DNA of 64,000 bases from Tolumonas sp008015085. GTDB taxonomy: Bacteria > Pseudomonadota > Gammaproteobacteria > Enterobacterales > Aeromonadaceae. The notes under the pieces were generated by a model that ran no database searches, was not told the origin of the DNA, and worked only from the letters and a program-made list of their open reading frames with translations. Numbering within the stretch: the first letter of the stretch is position 1; every line of letters begins with the position of its first letter. Below, one piece after another: positions 16,777 through 25,111 of this stretch. The translations under genes and the position numbers were made by a program. Where the stretch lies: contig JAJUJX010000002.1 in the NCBI GenBank assembly GCA_029265125.1, forward strand, positions 310,001-374,000, given 5' to 3'.

Positions 16777-17391
16777 ATGTCTGTTTCGTATAACATCCCG
16801 GCAGCACAAAACCAGTTCGAGTTTGAAATCAAACGCAGTCAATTCATCAGTTACGCCGCTCAGGCAAGTAATAGGATGGAGGCAGATCTTTTTATCCGTA
16901 AAATTCGTGCATTAAATCCACAGGCTCGTCATGTCTGCTGGGCTTATATTGCCGGAGCACCGAATACCACCGAAATGTCGATGAGTGATGATGGTGAACC
17001 CAGTGGTACTGCCGGACGTCCTATGCTCAAAATTTTGCAGCACAGTGGTATAAGTGAAATTGCGGTGGCTGTAGTGAGATACTATGGTGGCATTAAGCTG
17101 GGTACCGGCGGATTGCAACGGGCTTATTCTGATGCCGTTATCGGTGTTCTGAAGGATATTCCAATAAAATTGAAAGTACCCCGGACTTGGATTGAAATAA
17201 CGTATGACTATGCATTGGAATCACAAATACGCCATGTATTAAGCCGTTATGATTCTGACAATGAGCAACTGACTTACAGTACGCATGTCTCCATGATATT
17301 GCAGATTGCCACTTTTCAGCTGGAGACCTTCAAAACGGAACTCACGAATCATTGTTCAGGTGCAGTAAAAATCAATGAGCGGAGCAAGTGA
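16777..17391 (+). CDS. yigZ: YigZ/IMPACT family protein
   Basis: A 204-residue member of the UPF0029/IMPACT family. The conserved block SDDGEPSGTAGRPML (around residue 70) and the signature VRYYGGIKLGTGGL are both intact, followed by a C-terminal ferredoxin-like DUF1949 domain. The precise biochemical role in bacteria is unsettled; eukaryotic IMPACT regulates Gcn2. The ATG at 16777 was chosen because it gives the family N-terminus (NIPAAQNQFEFEIKRSQFI); the frame is open much further upstream but that part is antisense to yccF. The ribosome-binding site is weak. It is divergent from yccF and ends 4 bp before the convergent HD-GYP gene. Confidence 0.92.
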   Translation: MSVSYNIPAAQNQFEFEIKRSQFISYAAQASNRMEADLFIRKIRALNPQARHVCWAYIAGAPNTTEMSMSDDGEPSGTAGRPMLKILQHSGISEIAVAVVRYYGGIKLGTGGLQRAYSDAVIGVLKDIPIKLKVPRTWIEITYDYALESQIRHVLSRYDSDNEQLTYSTHVSMILQIATFQLETFKTELTNHCSGAVKINERSK

Positions 17392-17394
17392 AAA

Positions 17395-18603
17395 TCAATA
17401 AAACTGAGCAACATTGATACCATATTCTTTATGGTCAACGGCACATTCTATCTCTTCGGTTGTAACGTTCGATAAATCAATGGTTTCAACATTCAAATAA
17501 CATGTGCTTGCCACACTATAAATAATTTTCACCACTGGTTTTAATGGCGATTCTTCATTTCGTTCAATAACTAATGCCAGTTTGTTGCTTTTAAGTTTAA
17601 CGAGTGTTCCGACAGGATAAACGCCCATGCACTTAATAAATTTTTTTACCAGTATCGGATCAAATTGGGAACCCGCACCCTCAAGTAAAATACGAAAAGC
17701 AGTGGTAGAAGGCATTCCTTTTTTATAACAGCGATCAGCGGTTAATGCGTCATAGACATCTACGATTGTACTGACTCTTGATATCAGACAGAGTTCATCC
17801 CCTTTTAGCCCGTTAGGGTAACCTAAACCATCAAGTCGTTCGTGATGATTCGCGGCTACTGTCCGCATAACCTCTGAAATTCCTTCCGATTTATCAAGGA
17901 ACTGAACCCCATATTTGACATGACGTTTCATGATTTCAAATTCGTCAAAAGTAAGCTTACCCGGCTTATGCAAAATTTCGTCAGGGATCATAATTTTGCC
18001 AGTATCATGTAATAAACCGCCGACTAATAACTCTTTAATCACTAAACGCGATAAGCCTAAATATCGCCCGAAGTTAGCTAGTAACATGCCAACATTCAAA
18101 GAGTGTTCCATTAGATAAGTATCTTTCTCTCTTATGCGTGAAAGATAGATCATGGCATCCGGATTTTTAAAAATAGAATCAACTAATTCATCGGCCATTT
18201 CTTCCAATGGCGCAATATCAACCGTTTCTCCATTTTTCAATGAGTCCAGAAGTTTAGTTTGTAGCAACTTAGCTTCTGCATACAATTTTTTTGTATGCTG
18301 TCTTTGCTCATGTGCTTCATCCGCAGTTAACTCTGTCTGTTCAGGTTCATCAACTGGCGCAAGATTAGATTCCGGATTTTCTAATAACGCTTCTGTCTGA
18401 TGTTTACTACGGGATAGATCAATCCGGACTTCCTCAACTCCGATAGAACGCAGTGCACGGAAAGTCGCTTCGCTGGAAATCAGTCCGGGTTTGAAATGAA
18501 TGTCGTTTTTAGGTTTTGTCACAGCAACTACGAACATACCTAATTTGATGTCACGAATAGATACATGCTGAAAATTTTCAACTCTGGACTGTGCTGTTGA
18601 CAT
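17395..18603 (-). CDS. HD-GYP domain cyclic-di-GMP phosphodiesterase with DUF3391 N-terminus
   Basis: A 402-residue cytoplasmic protein. Residues about 10-140 form a DUF3391 domain (VSIRDIKLGMFV). An HD-GYP domain follows, with His167, the HD pair 199-200 in LLHDTGK, His-His 253-254 in HHERLDGLGYP and the intact GYP at 261-263, so c-di-GMP hydrolysis to pGpG/GMP is expected. No transmembrane or receiver domain is present. The start at 18603 has AAGG 6 bp upstream; a longer in-frame start at 18765 overlaps rsuA and was rejected. Divergent from rsuA. Confidence 0.92.
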   Translation of the reverse strand: MSTAQSRVENFQHVSIRDIKLGMFVVAVTKPKNDIHFKPGLISSEATFRALRSIGVEEVRIDLSRSKHQTEALLENPESNLAPVDEPEQTELTADEAHEQRQHTKKLYAEAKLLQTKLLDSLKNGETVDIAPLEEMADELVDSIFKNPDAMIYLSRIREKDTYLMEHSLNVGMLLANFGRYLGLSRLVIKELLVGGLLHDTGKIMIPDEILHKPGKLTFDEFEIMKRHVKYGVQFLDKSEGISEVMRTVAANHHERLDGLGYPNGLKGDELCLISRVSTIVDVYDALTADRCYKKGMPSTTAFRILLEGAGSQFDPILVKKFIKCMGVYPVGTLVKLKSNKLALVIERNEESPLKPVVKIIYSVASTCYLNVETIDLSNVTTEEIECAVDHKEYGINVAQFY

Positions 18604-18710
18604 ACCAAACCTTGCGAACAACTTAATTGATAACATTAAAATATCATTACTACTGTAAAAGCAATAAACTAGCGGATAATAAACCGACCAAATCAAAAAT
18701 TTCAAAAATA

Positions 18711-19406
18711 ATGCGCTTAGATAAACATCTGCATCAGACTCTTGGTATCTCCCGTTCACAAGCAAGCCAACTGTTAAAAGCTGGCCGGATCACCGTTAAC
18801 CAAATTGTAGTTAAAAATGGCGCACAACATATTTCAGAGATAGATCTCGTGCATTTTGATGGAAATGCGCTAGATACTCCCGGTGAAAAATACTGCTACT
18901 TTATGCTGCACAAACCTCAGGGTTATGTGTGTGCAAATGGCGATGCCAGCCATCCGGGGATCAGTAACCTATTTGATCTGCCACAAGCACATGAATTACA
19001 CGCAGCAGGTCGGTTAGATGTTGATACCACCGGTTTAGTTCTGGTTACGAATGATGGCCAATGGTCTCATCGTGTAACATCGCCACGAAAGAAATGTGAT
19101 AAAACTTACCGGGTCTGGCTAGCCGAGCCCGTATCAGCAGAAACAGCGTCTCTGTTTGCGGAAGGAATTATATTACGCAGCGAAACGCAGGCTACCCGCC
19201 CGGCTCAACTGGAAATTATTACACCGCAGGAAGTGCTACTGACCATCCATGAAGGAAAATATCATCAGGTTAAGCGTATGTTTGCAGCAGTAGGCAATCA
19301 TGTCGAACGTTTACATCGCGAACGGATCGGTGCACTGCAGCTTGATCCAGAGCTCGACGAAGGTAGTTACCGCAAGTTAACCCAGGCTGAAATCGACTGT
19401 TTTTAA
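18711..19406 (+). CDS. rsuA: 16S rRNA pseudouridine(516) synthase
   Basis: A 231-residue protein, the same length as E. coli RsuA, which isomerises U516 of 16S rRNA. The N-terminal S4 RNA-binding domain (MRLDKHLHQTLGISRSQA) is followed by the catalytic domain with the aspartate in GRLDVDTTGLVL and the KTYRVWL and YHQVKRMFAAVGNHV segments. The ATG at 18711 gives the family N-terminus; an earlier in-frame ATG at 18627 would add unrelated residues. Its stop overlaps the convergent EamA gene by 4 bp. Confidence 0.96.
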   Translation: MRLDKHLHQTLGISRSQASQLLKAGRITVNQIVVKNGAQHISEIDLVHFDGNALDTPGEKYCYFMLHKPQGYVCANGDASHPGISNLFDLPQAHELHAAGRLDVDTTGLVLVTNDGQWSHRVTSPRKKCDKTYRVWLAEPVSAETASLFAEGIILRSETQATRPAQLEIITPQEVLLTIHEGKYHQVKRMFAAVGNHVERLHRERIGALQLDPELDEGSYRKLTQAEIDCF

Positions 19407-20287
19407 CGTGATAATACTAATGCCGTACCCACAACAACCAATACTGCCCCCACCCACGATCCGGCTGCCGGTCTCTGTCGGGTAAAAAACCAGAGCAGTG
19501 GCAATAACATAACCGGTGAAGTTGACGACATAATTGCTACCAACGTGACATTGCCGTGCCGAAGGGCAAATAAAAATAGCGTCATGCCTATGCCCATGGC
19601 AATTAACCCGTTGAGAGCAATAATTCCCAGAACACGTAAGTTGATGGGTAAAATACTCCTGCTGAATGGAGCACGGAACAACCACAGCCCCATATGAGCA
19701 GAAAATGCCGTGATCATTCGAATAAATGACGCAGCTATAGGGTCTGCCCCTCTCATCATTACTGGCTTAGCAACAATAGTACCCAGCGATTGACATAATG
19801 CTGCCATCAGCCCCAACAACAAACTCAGCCACAATGCTCCATGGGTATATTCCAGTTTTTGCTGTTGGCTGCCACTAAAAGCAACCGCAACCAGCACTCC
19901 CGCAAATACCACGGTTGCTCCGGTCCATCCCTGAAATGACAGATGTTCCTTAAACAGCCAGATACTGAAGAAGGCAGAGAATGCTGCATGTGTTGCAAAT
20001 AATAGACTTGAACGACGCGGCCCAATCCGGTTCATACAGGCATATAAGCATGTATCACCTATAAAAATACCAATGAAGCCAGAGATCGCCATCATTCCTA
20101 TATGAGACAATGAAAGCGAACCAAAACCACCAGATAAAATAGTCATCAGGCCAAGCATGATGCTAACGCAGGCCATACGCCACCGACTAAAGGCAAACGT
20201 ACCCAAATGTCTGGCCGGAATCACCGACAATAAACTGGCTCCGGCCCATAAAAATGCAGAAACCAAAGCCAGCCATTCTAACGACAT
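19403..20287 (-). CDS. EamA/DMT-family inner membrane transporter
   Basis: A 294-residue protein with ten predicted transmembrane segments in two EamA repeats (about 5-135 and 150-290), the layout of drug/metabolite transporters. GDTCLYACMNRIGPRRSSLL and the second-half equivalent GMTLFLFALRHGNVTLVA are the family repeats. Substrate cannot be inferred. It overlaps rsuA tail-to-tail by 4 bp; the terminator of pilU lies upstream, so it is transcribed alone. Confidence 0.88.
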   Translation of the reverse strand: MSLEWLALVSAFLWAGASLLSVIPARHLGTFAFSRWRMACVSIMLGLMTILSGGFGSLSLSHIGMMAISGFIGIFIGDTCLYACMNRIGPRRSSLLFATHAAFSAFFSIWLFKEHLSFQGWTGATVVFAGVLVAVAFSGSQQQKLEYTHGALWLSLLLGLMAALCQSLGTIVAKPVMMRGADPIAASFIRMITAFSAHMGLWLFRAPFSRSILPINLRVLGIIALNGLIAMGIGMTLFLFALRHGNVTLVAIMSSTSPVMLLPLLWFFTRQRPAAGSWVGAVLVVVGTALVLSR

Positions 20288-20310
20288 ACCACGCCCTTAT
20301 TCCTAATAAA

Positions 20311-20332
20311 ACAGACCGGCAAGAGCCGGCCT
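20311..20332 (-). terminator. Intrinsic terminator of pilU
   Basis: ACAGGCCGGC-TCTT-GCCGGTCTGT on the minus strand pairs with one G-U wobble, and is followed by TTTTATTA. It lies 25 bp after the pilU stop. Confidence 0.8.
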
Positions 20333-20357
20333 GTCAATTTACAACTATTACAGAGAC

Positions 20358-21521
20358 TTAGAAGAAATCAGTTTCATCTTTTTTAAGTGGATCGAGCTCC
20401 CAGTTCAGGGTCTGACCTTTCACTTCGAGGCCACCTTTTTCATCATGCAGCTTAATTCGGAGTTTCAAGTTATTCACCGAATCAGCATTTCTCAGCGCTT
20501 CATCCTCTGAAATCACACCTTCACAATACAACTCGAACAGACATTGATCGAATGTCTTCATCCCCAGGTTAACTGATTTCTCCATGATCTCTTTAATATT
20601 TGAGAAATCACCCCGGCGGATCATATCCTGAATAGTCGCAGTTCCCAGCAGGATTTCAACAGCCGCCCGACGCTTACCATCAACCGTTTTAACCAGCCGC
20701 TGAGATACAAATGCTTTCAGGTTATTCCCCAAATCGTTCATCAGTTGATCACGGCGCTCTTCCGGAAAAAAGTTGATGATACGATCCAGCGCCTGGTTAG
20801 CATTATTTGCATGCAACGTGGAAATTGCCAGATGTCCGGTTTCTGCAAATGCTAATGCATGTTCCATGGTTTCCCGATCGCGGATCTCCCCGATCAGAAT
20901 AACGTCTGGAGCCTGACGCAGTGTATTTTTCAGGGCTGCATGAAAACTTCGCGTATCTACCCCAACCTCACGCTGGTTGATGATACTCTTCTTGTGGGGA
21001 TGAACATACTCGATAGGGTCTTCAATGGTAATAATATGACCACTGGTGTTTTTATTTCGATGATCAATCAGCGCTGCCAATGAAGTCGATTTACCAGAGC
21101 CTGTCGCGCCAACGAATAGCACCAGCCCTCGTTTCTCCATGATAACATCAAGTAACACAGGCGGCAGTTTCAACTCTTCAAACGTAGGAATATCCAGCTT
21201 GATATTACGGGCTACTATCGATATTTCATTACGCTGACGGAAAATATTTACACGGAAACGCCCAACTTTAGGCAAAGAAAGAGCAAGATTCATTTCCAGC
21301 TCTTTTTCGAAAGTAGCTTGTTGTTCCGAATCCATAATATCATTTGCAATCGCTGTCGTTTCACCCGGCTTCATTGCCAGTTCCTGGATCGGAGTGAGGA
21401 CACCGTTAAATTTAATACTGGGCACTGCACCCGTTGACAGATATAAGTCAGAACCATTTTCATATGCCAATTTAATCAGCATATCCAAAAACTCCATTGA
21501 TTCGACCATAGTTCTACTCAT
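20358..21521 (-). CDS. pilU: Type IV pilus retraction-associated ATPase PilU
   Basis: A 387-residue PilT/PilU-family hexameric ATPase acting at the inner-membrane base of type IV pili, where PilU assists PilT in retraction. Walker A GATGSGKST, the Asp box (IITIEDPIEYVH), Walker B LIGEIRDRETM and the His box GHLAISTLHANNANQALDR are intact. The last ~60 residues and segments such as RNKNTSGHII match PilU rather than PilT. The start is uncertain: the ATG at 21521 directly abuts a GGGAG, and Met9 (21497) gives the usual PilU N-terminus MEFLDMLIKL. No pilT lies beside it, so the usual pilT-pilU pair is split here. Confidence 0.88.
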   Translation of the reverse strand: MSRTMVESMEFLDMLIKLAYENGSDLYLSTGAVPSIKFNGVLTPIQELAMKPGETTAIANDIMDSEQQATFEKELEMNLALSLPKVGRFRVNIFRQRNEISIVARNIKLDIPTFEELKLPPVLLDVIMEKRGLVLFVGATGSGKSTSLAALIDHRNKNTSGHIITIEDPIEYVHPHKKSIINQREVGVDTRSFHAALKNTLRQAPDVILIGEIRDRETMEHALAFAETGHLAISTLHANNANQALDRIINFFPEERRDQLMNDLGNNLKAFVSQRLVKTVDGKRRAAVEILLGTATIQDMIRRGDFSNIKEIMEKSVNLGMKTFDQCLFELYCEGVISEDEALRNADSVNNLKLRIKLHDEKGGLEVKGQTLNWELDPLKKDETDFF

Positions 21522-21694
21522 CTCCCTATCATGCTATGTATATATTTTGATTCATTTTTCTGGTTTGTATAAGTCATCAGCCTGAAATATCCGGATAAAA
21601 TCGCAAAACACAGATCTGTGACGCAATATCCCCGCGGAATTCAATAACCTGCTCTATACTTTTCTTAGCGCTCAAATCGAGTCTGGGGGTTGAT

Positions 21695-22561
21695 ATGTGG
21701 CAATCAATTACAAAACAGATCTCCGAATGCATGAATAGCCCTTTTACTATCGGGAACAGGAAGCTACTGCTACACACTCAGGACTCCAATTACTACCAAA
21801 TCACCGATCTCACTCAAAACGTGTCATTTGTCGTCAGAGTCATACCCAAATCCATGGTGACTAAATTTGAGATAGTTACCCGTAATTTATCGCTGATGGC
21901 CAATTGGCTCGTATCACCCCAAGTAATGTTATTCGGCTCAACTTCTGACCAATGCTTTTCTGTTTTTGAAAATTTTGAAGTGGCAGAGAGCATGCCTATA
22001 CCTGACGAATGGAATTCGCTGGGGAAACGTATTGCAAAAATGCATCAGCAATGTCAGCAAGGAATGTATGGCTGGGACGAAGACACTTATATTTTTCAGC
22101 AGATACAGCCCAATCGCTGGCAAAAAAACTGGGCTTCATTTTTTTCCGAACAGCGGATCGGCTGGCAACTCCAGTTGCACCAGGAAAAAGGCAAGCATCT
22201 GATTAACATTTCAGATATGACCAGTATTATCCACAGATTGTTACACCATCATCATCCTGATCCCAGCATGCTGCATGGACAGCTGTTGCCTGATAATGTT
22301 CTGGTCACTAGTACAGGATTATTTCTGCCGGATAATGCCTGCTATTGTGGTGATCGGGAGTTAGATCTCGCATGGCTTCTCACATTCAGCCCCAATTATG
22401 AAGACTTTATGCGAGGTTATTCAGAGGTCTGGCCATTGCCAGCAGGATTTGAACTAAGACAAGTGATTTATGCGCTGTATCCTCTGCTGGTTCAGTTGCA
22501 TAATGACCCAGCGTTAGAGACCAGAGTTCATCATCATATTGAGCAGATATTAGCCATCTGA
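21695..22561 (+). CDS. YniA-like fructosamine-kinase-family protein lacking catalytic residues (probable pseudokinase)
   Basis: A 288-residue protein that aligns along its length with E. coli YniA, a ketosamine/fructosamine-3-kinase family member; WASFFSEQRIGWQLQL and CYCGDRELDLAW are near-identical landmarks. Two key positions differ. The catalytic-loop motif HGDLxxxN is HGQLLPDN, with Gln196 in place of the catalytic Asp, and the position of the ATP-anchoring lysine (VKC in YniA) holds Arg48 in FVVRV. The metal-binding Asp (Asp213) and loop Asn201 remain. The Gly-rich loop region is also altered. It is intact, with no frameshift, and followed by yaeP. I infer a non-phosphorylating relative; residual activity cannot be excluded. 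Confidence 0.75.
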   Translation: MWQSITKQISECMNSPFTIGNRKLLLHTQDSNYYQITDLTQNVSFVVRVIPKSMVTKFEIVTRNLSLMANWLVSPQVMLFGSTSDQCFSVFENFEVAESMPIPDEWNSLGKRIAKMHQQCQQGMYGWDEDTYIFQQIQPNRWQKNWASFFSEQRIGWQLQLHQEKGKHLINISDMTSIIHRLLHHHHPDPSMLHGQLLPDNVLVTSTGLFLPDNACYCGDRELDLAWLLTFSPNYEDFMRGYSEVWPLPAGFELRQVIYALYPLLVQLHNDPALETRVHHHIEQILAI

Positions 22562-22632
22562 CATTGTTCGGCTGGCAGGTTACATCGCATATGGCTATAG
22601 TGTCGGCGATTTTAATTGACTGAGATTTATCG

Positions 22633-22842
22633 ATGAAACATCTCGCCTACTGCGAAAAGATCAGAGAGGTTTACAGTCAGATTGGAAGTGGTGATCAAGG
22701 TTACATGCCAAATGCTATTGGCGTGGTCTTAAACACGCTGGATCAAATTGCCAGCAATTCCGATTTGCCTGAAGAAACTCGAAATAAAGCTGCCTTTGCC
22801 GCAGCGAATCTACTCATCAGTGATTACTCTGAAGACGCCTGA
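22633..22842 (+). CDS. yaeP: YaeP family protein (UPF0253)
   Basis: A 69-residue protein strongly similar to E. coli YaeP (66 aa): YCEKIREVYSQIGSGDQGY, then NKAAFAAANLLISDY. Function is unknown; the family is widespread in gammaproteobacteria. The ATG at 22633 fits the family start. The stop codon is inside the stem of its terminator. Confidence 0.92.
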   Translation: MKHLAYCEKIREVYSQIGSGDQGYMPNAIGVVLNTLDQIASNSDLPEETRNKAAFAAANLLISDYSEDA

Positions 22843-22858
22843 ATACCAGGCGTTTTTT
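22835..22858 (+). terminator. Intrinsic terminator of yaeP
   Basis: ACGCCTG and CAGGCGT form a 7-bp stem with a 5-nt loop followed by six T residues; the stem overlaps the yaeP stop. norM starts 26 bp further on, so norM probably receives partial readthrough or has a promoter overlapping this site. Confidence 0.85.
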
Positions 22859-22883
22859 ATTTTACTTTCAAAAAGGTTGTATC

Positions 22884-24242
22884 GTGGTTCAGTATCGGCA
22901 GGAAATCCGTCGTCTTATCGGGTTAGCATTCCCTATTCTTCTGGCTCAAGTTGCACAAACAGCCATGACTCTGGTCGATACCATCATGGCGGGCAGATAC
23001 AGTGCGATTGATCTGGCTGCAATCTCTGTAGCAAGCAGCTTCTGGCTACCCATCGTATTAACGAGTCAGGGTATCATCATGGCTCTGACACCAATTGTGG
23101 CACAACTAAACGGGGCGCAGAAAAAAACACAAATCCCCCATGCGGTAGCTCAAGGCCTGTGGTTAACGGCGTTGGTTTTTATTCCAGCCGGGTTATTGCT
23201 GTATTTCAGCCCGCTATTGTTGCATTGGATGGATGTATCAGTACTCATGGCAGAGAAAACCACGAAGTATCTGCATGCTATGTTATTGGGTTTGCCTGCA
23301 TATCTTTATTATCAAGTTTTGCGCAATTACGCAGAGGGTTTATCTCATACGATTCCCGGTATGTGTATTGGTTTTGCAGGATTATTACTGAATATTCCGC
23401 TTAATTATCTGCTGATTTATGGCGTTTGGGGCTTCCCTGAGCTTGGCGGTGTCGGTTGCGGCTTTGCCTCTGCAGCCGCCATGTGGTTTATGGCAATATC
23501 CATGACCGTCTATGTTTTGAAATCCAATTCATACGCAGAGTGCAGGCTGTTCCGCCAATTTATAGTCTGGAACAAAAACGACATGCTGCGCATATTCAAA
23601 TTAGGGGCTCCGATTGCGTTGGCCTTGTTCTGTGAAGTCACCTTATTCACTGTAGTTGCATTACTGTTGGCACCGCTGGGTCCTGAAATCGTTGCGAGTC
23701 ATCAGGTTGCGCTGAACTATTCATCATTAATCTTTATGTTACCGTTATCCCTAGGTTATGCCGTAACCATTCGGGTCGGACACACTATGGGAGAAAAACT
23801 TCCGCAACAGGCCAGAATCGCTGTATTCAGTGGGCTTATGGTTGGCTTATCCACTACGGTAATCACTGCCACTGTTACGATTCTTTTCCGCCATTGGATT
23901 GCAATGCAATATACCGACGAACCATCCGTAATCTCACTGGCAGCACACTTGATCATATTTGCCGCTGTTTACCAGTTCTCTGACACTGTACAAGCCGTGG
24001 CTTCCGGCGCGTTACGTGGATTTAAAGATACAAAAATAATATTTCTGATCACCCTATTTTCCTACTGGATGATCGGTATACCAACCGGGATCGTGTTAGG
24101 TTTAACCGACTGGATCTCTTCTCGCATGGGACCCCAGGGATTCTGGATTGGTATCATTATCGGACTTACCACAGCAGCTACCCTGCTGGCCCTAAGATTG
24201 AAAAAAACGTTACGCCGTACTCTGACTCCGTTGTCGCCTTAA
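22884..24242 (+). CDS. norM: MATE-family multidrug efflux protein (NorM/MdtK)
   Basis: A 452-residue cation-coupled multidrug exporter with twelve predicted transmembrane segments in two MATE repeats. It aligns closely with E. coli MdtK (for example FPILLAQVAQTAMTLVDT, NIPLNYLLIYG, PELGGVGCG, GAPIALALFCEVTLFTVVAL). The start is GTG at 22884, preceded by AAAAGG. Efflux of fluoroquinolones and dyes with Na+ or H+ exchange is known for the family; the exact substrates here are unknown. Confidence 0.93.
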   Translation: MVQYRQEIRRLIGLAFPILLAQVAQTAMTLVDTIMAGRYSAIDLAAISVASSFWLPIVLTSQGIIMALTPIVAQLNGAQKKTQIPHAVAQGLWLTALVFIPAGLLLYFSPLLLHWMDVSVLMAEKTTKYLHAMLLGLPAYLYYQVLRNYAEGLSHTIPGMCIGFAGLLLNIPLNYLLIYGVWGFPELGGVGCGFASAAAMWFMAISMTVYVLKSNSYAECRLFRQFIVWNKNDMLRIFKLGAPIALALFCEVTLFTVVALLLAPLGPEIVASHQVALNYSSLIFMLPLSLGYAVTIRVGHTMGEKLPQQARIAVFSGLMVGLSTTVITATVTILFRHWIAMQYTDEPSVISLAAHLIIFAAVYQFSDTVQAVASGALRGFKDTKIIFLITLFSYWMIGIPTGIVLGLTDWISSRMGPQGFWIGIIIGLTTAATLLALRLKKTLRRTLTPLSP

Positions 24243-24255
24243 TTAAATTAGGTAA

Positions 24256-24277
24256 ACCTCCGGCTTTGCCGGGGGGT
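24256..24277. terminator. Hairpin after norM, shared with a minus-strand ORF remnant
   Basis: ACCTCCGGC-TTT-GCCGGGGGGT forms an 8-bp stem including one wobble, 13 bp after the norM stop. Trailing T content is modest on both strands. The same CCGGCAAAGCCGG core recurs after btsR (60411-60432). Confidence 0.65.
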
Positions 24278-24280
24278 AAT

Positions 24281-24400
24281 TTACTTTATGTAGTAGCAAT
24301 TGCGATAGTGTTCACCGTTTACATCAAAGAAACCGGTTTCACGTTTACATTTAGCAGGTTCCTTTCTAACGTACAGGCAGTAATTGTTGAGGTTATTAAT
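24281..24400 (-). pseudogene. Start-less cysteine-containing small ORF remnant
   Basis: Read on the minus strand, the norM-hxpB gap holds an open frame ending at 24281 whose last ~39 codons look protein-like (NNYCLYVRKEPAKCKRETG, then FFDVNGEHYRNCYYIK) with three cysteines. The frame is closed by a stop at 24430-24428 and contains no ATG, GTG or TTG, and no ribosome-binding site is seen. It is immediately followed by the 24256-24277 hairpin as if that were its terminator. I read it as the 3' end of a gene whose start was lost; I do not recognise the family. It could also be a fortuitous open frame. Confidence 0.35.
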
Positions 24401-24411
24401 ACGGATTGGAT

Positions 24412-25062
24412 ATGCAAAAAAAAGCAGTTATTTTTGATATGGATGGGGTTCTGATTGATTCAGAACCCTTTTGGCAAAAAGCTCAAATCGAAGTAATGAA
24501 AGATTTGGGTGTTGAAATCACCGAAAAAGAATGTGAAGAGACCATGGGGCTGCGTATTGATGCACTGGTAGGTCATTGGTATAACAAATATCGCTGGGAA
24601 GGCCCAGGAATTAGTGAAACCTGCTCTACCATCGTGAATCGAGTTGCTGCACATGTGATGGAATCTGGAGAAGCCAAAACCGGCGTACATCAGGCACTGG
24701 AAGCAATCAAAACAAAAGGTTTTAAAATCGGACTGGCAACATCATCGCCAATGGCACTGGTTGACGCAGTGCTGGCACGGTTGAATATTGGCCATTACTT
24801 TGCTGTCCGCCACTCAGCAGAATTTGAAGAATACGGCAAGCCTCACCCGGCAGTATACATTCAGACTGCGACCCAGCTTGGTTTTGTTCCTCAAGAGTGC
24901 ATTGCCGTTGAAGACAGCTTTAATGGTTTACTGGCGGCCAAATCGGCCACAATGAAAACCATTGTTATTCCGGAAGCAATCAATGCAAACAATCCGCGTT
25001 TTTCTATTGCAGACATTCAATTGAGTAGTCTTGCTGAACTTTCTGCCGACCACCTGAATTGA
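24412..25062 (+). CDS. hxpB: HAD-family hexitol/sugar phosphatase (YniC/HxpB)
   Basis: A 216-residue HAD-superfamily phosphatase aligned with E. coli HxpB (YniC), which dephosphorylates 2-deoxyglucose-6-phosphate and hexitol phosphates. All four motifs are visible: FDMDGVLIDSEP with the nucleophile Asp, ATSSP, GKPHP with the Lys, and VEDSFNG. The cap domain (about 17-85) contains MGLRIDALVGHWY. The ATG at 24412 was preferred to the TTG at 24406; neither has a strong ribosome-binding site. A terminator follows at 25071. Confidence 0.9.
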   Translation: MQKKAVIFDMDGVLIDSEPFWQKAQIEVMKDLGVEITEKECEETMGLRIDALVGHWYNKYRWEGPGISETCSTIVNRVAAHVMESGEAKTGVHQALEAIKTKGFKIGLATSSPMALVDAVLARLNIGHYFAVRHSAEFEEYGKPHPAVYIQTATQLGFVPQECIAVEDSFNGLLAAKSATMKTIVIPEAINANNPRFSIADIQLSSLAELSADHLN

Positions 25063-25070
25063 TAATCCAG

Positions 25071-25096
25071 ACCAGCCCTCTATTCGGGCTGGTTTC
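25071..25096. terminator. Terminator between hxpB and pbpC
   Basis: ACCAGCCC and GGGCTGGT form an 8-bp stem with a 7-nt loop followed by TTTCATTCGGTTTT on the plus strand, between two convergent genes. Confidence 0.75.
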
Positions 25097-25111
25097 ATTC
25101 GGTTTTACCTT

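Noticed and set aside
24329..24340. GAAACCGGTTTC palindrome resembling the GH3 operator
   Set aside because: Only 12 bp, lacks the flanking T/A of the 4959-4972 site, and falls inside codons of the minus-strand ORF remnant; no promoter context.
24266..24454. Plus-strand 62-codon ORF between norM and hxpB
   Set aside because: Hydrophobic and without a ribosome-binding site; it overlaps the start of hxpB and is the complement of the more protein-like minus-strand remnant.
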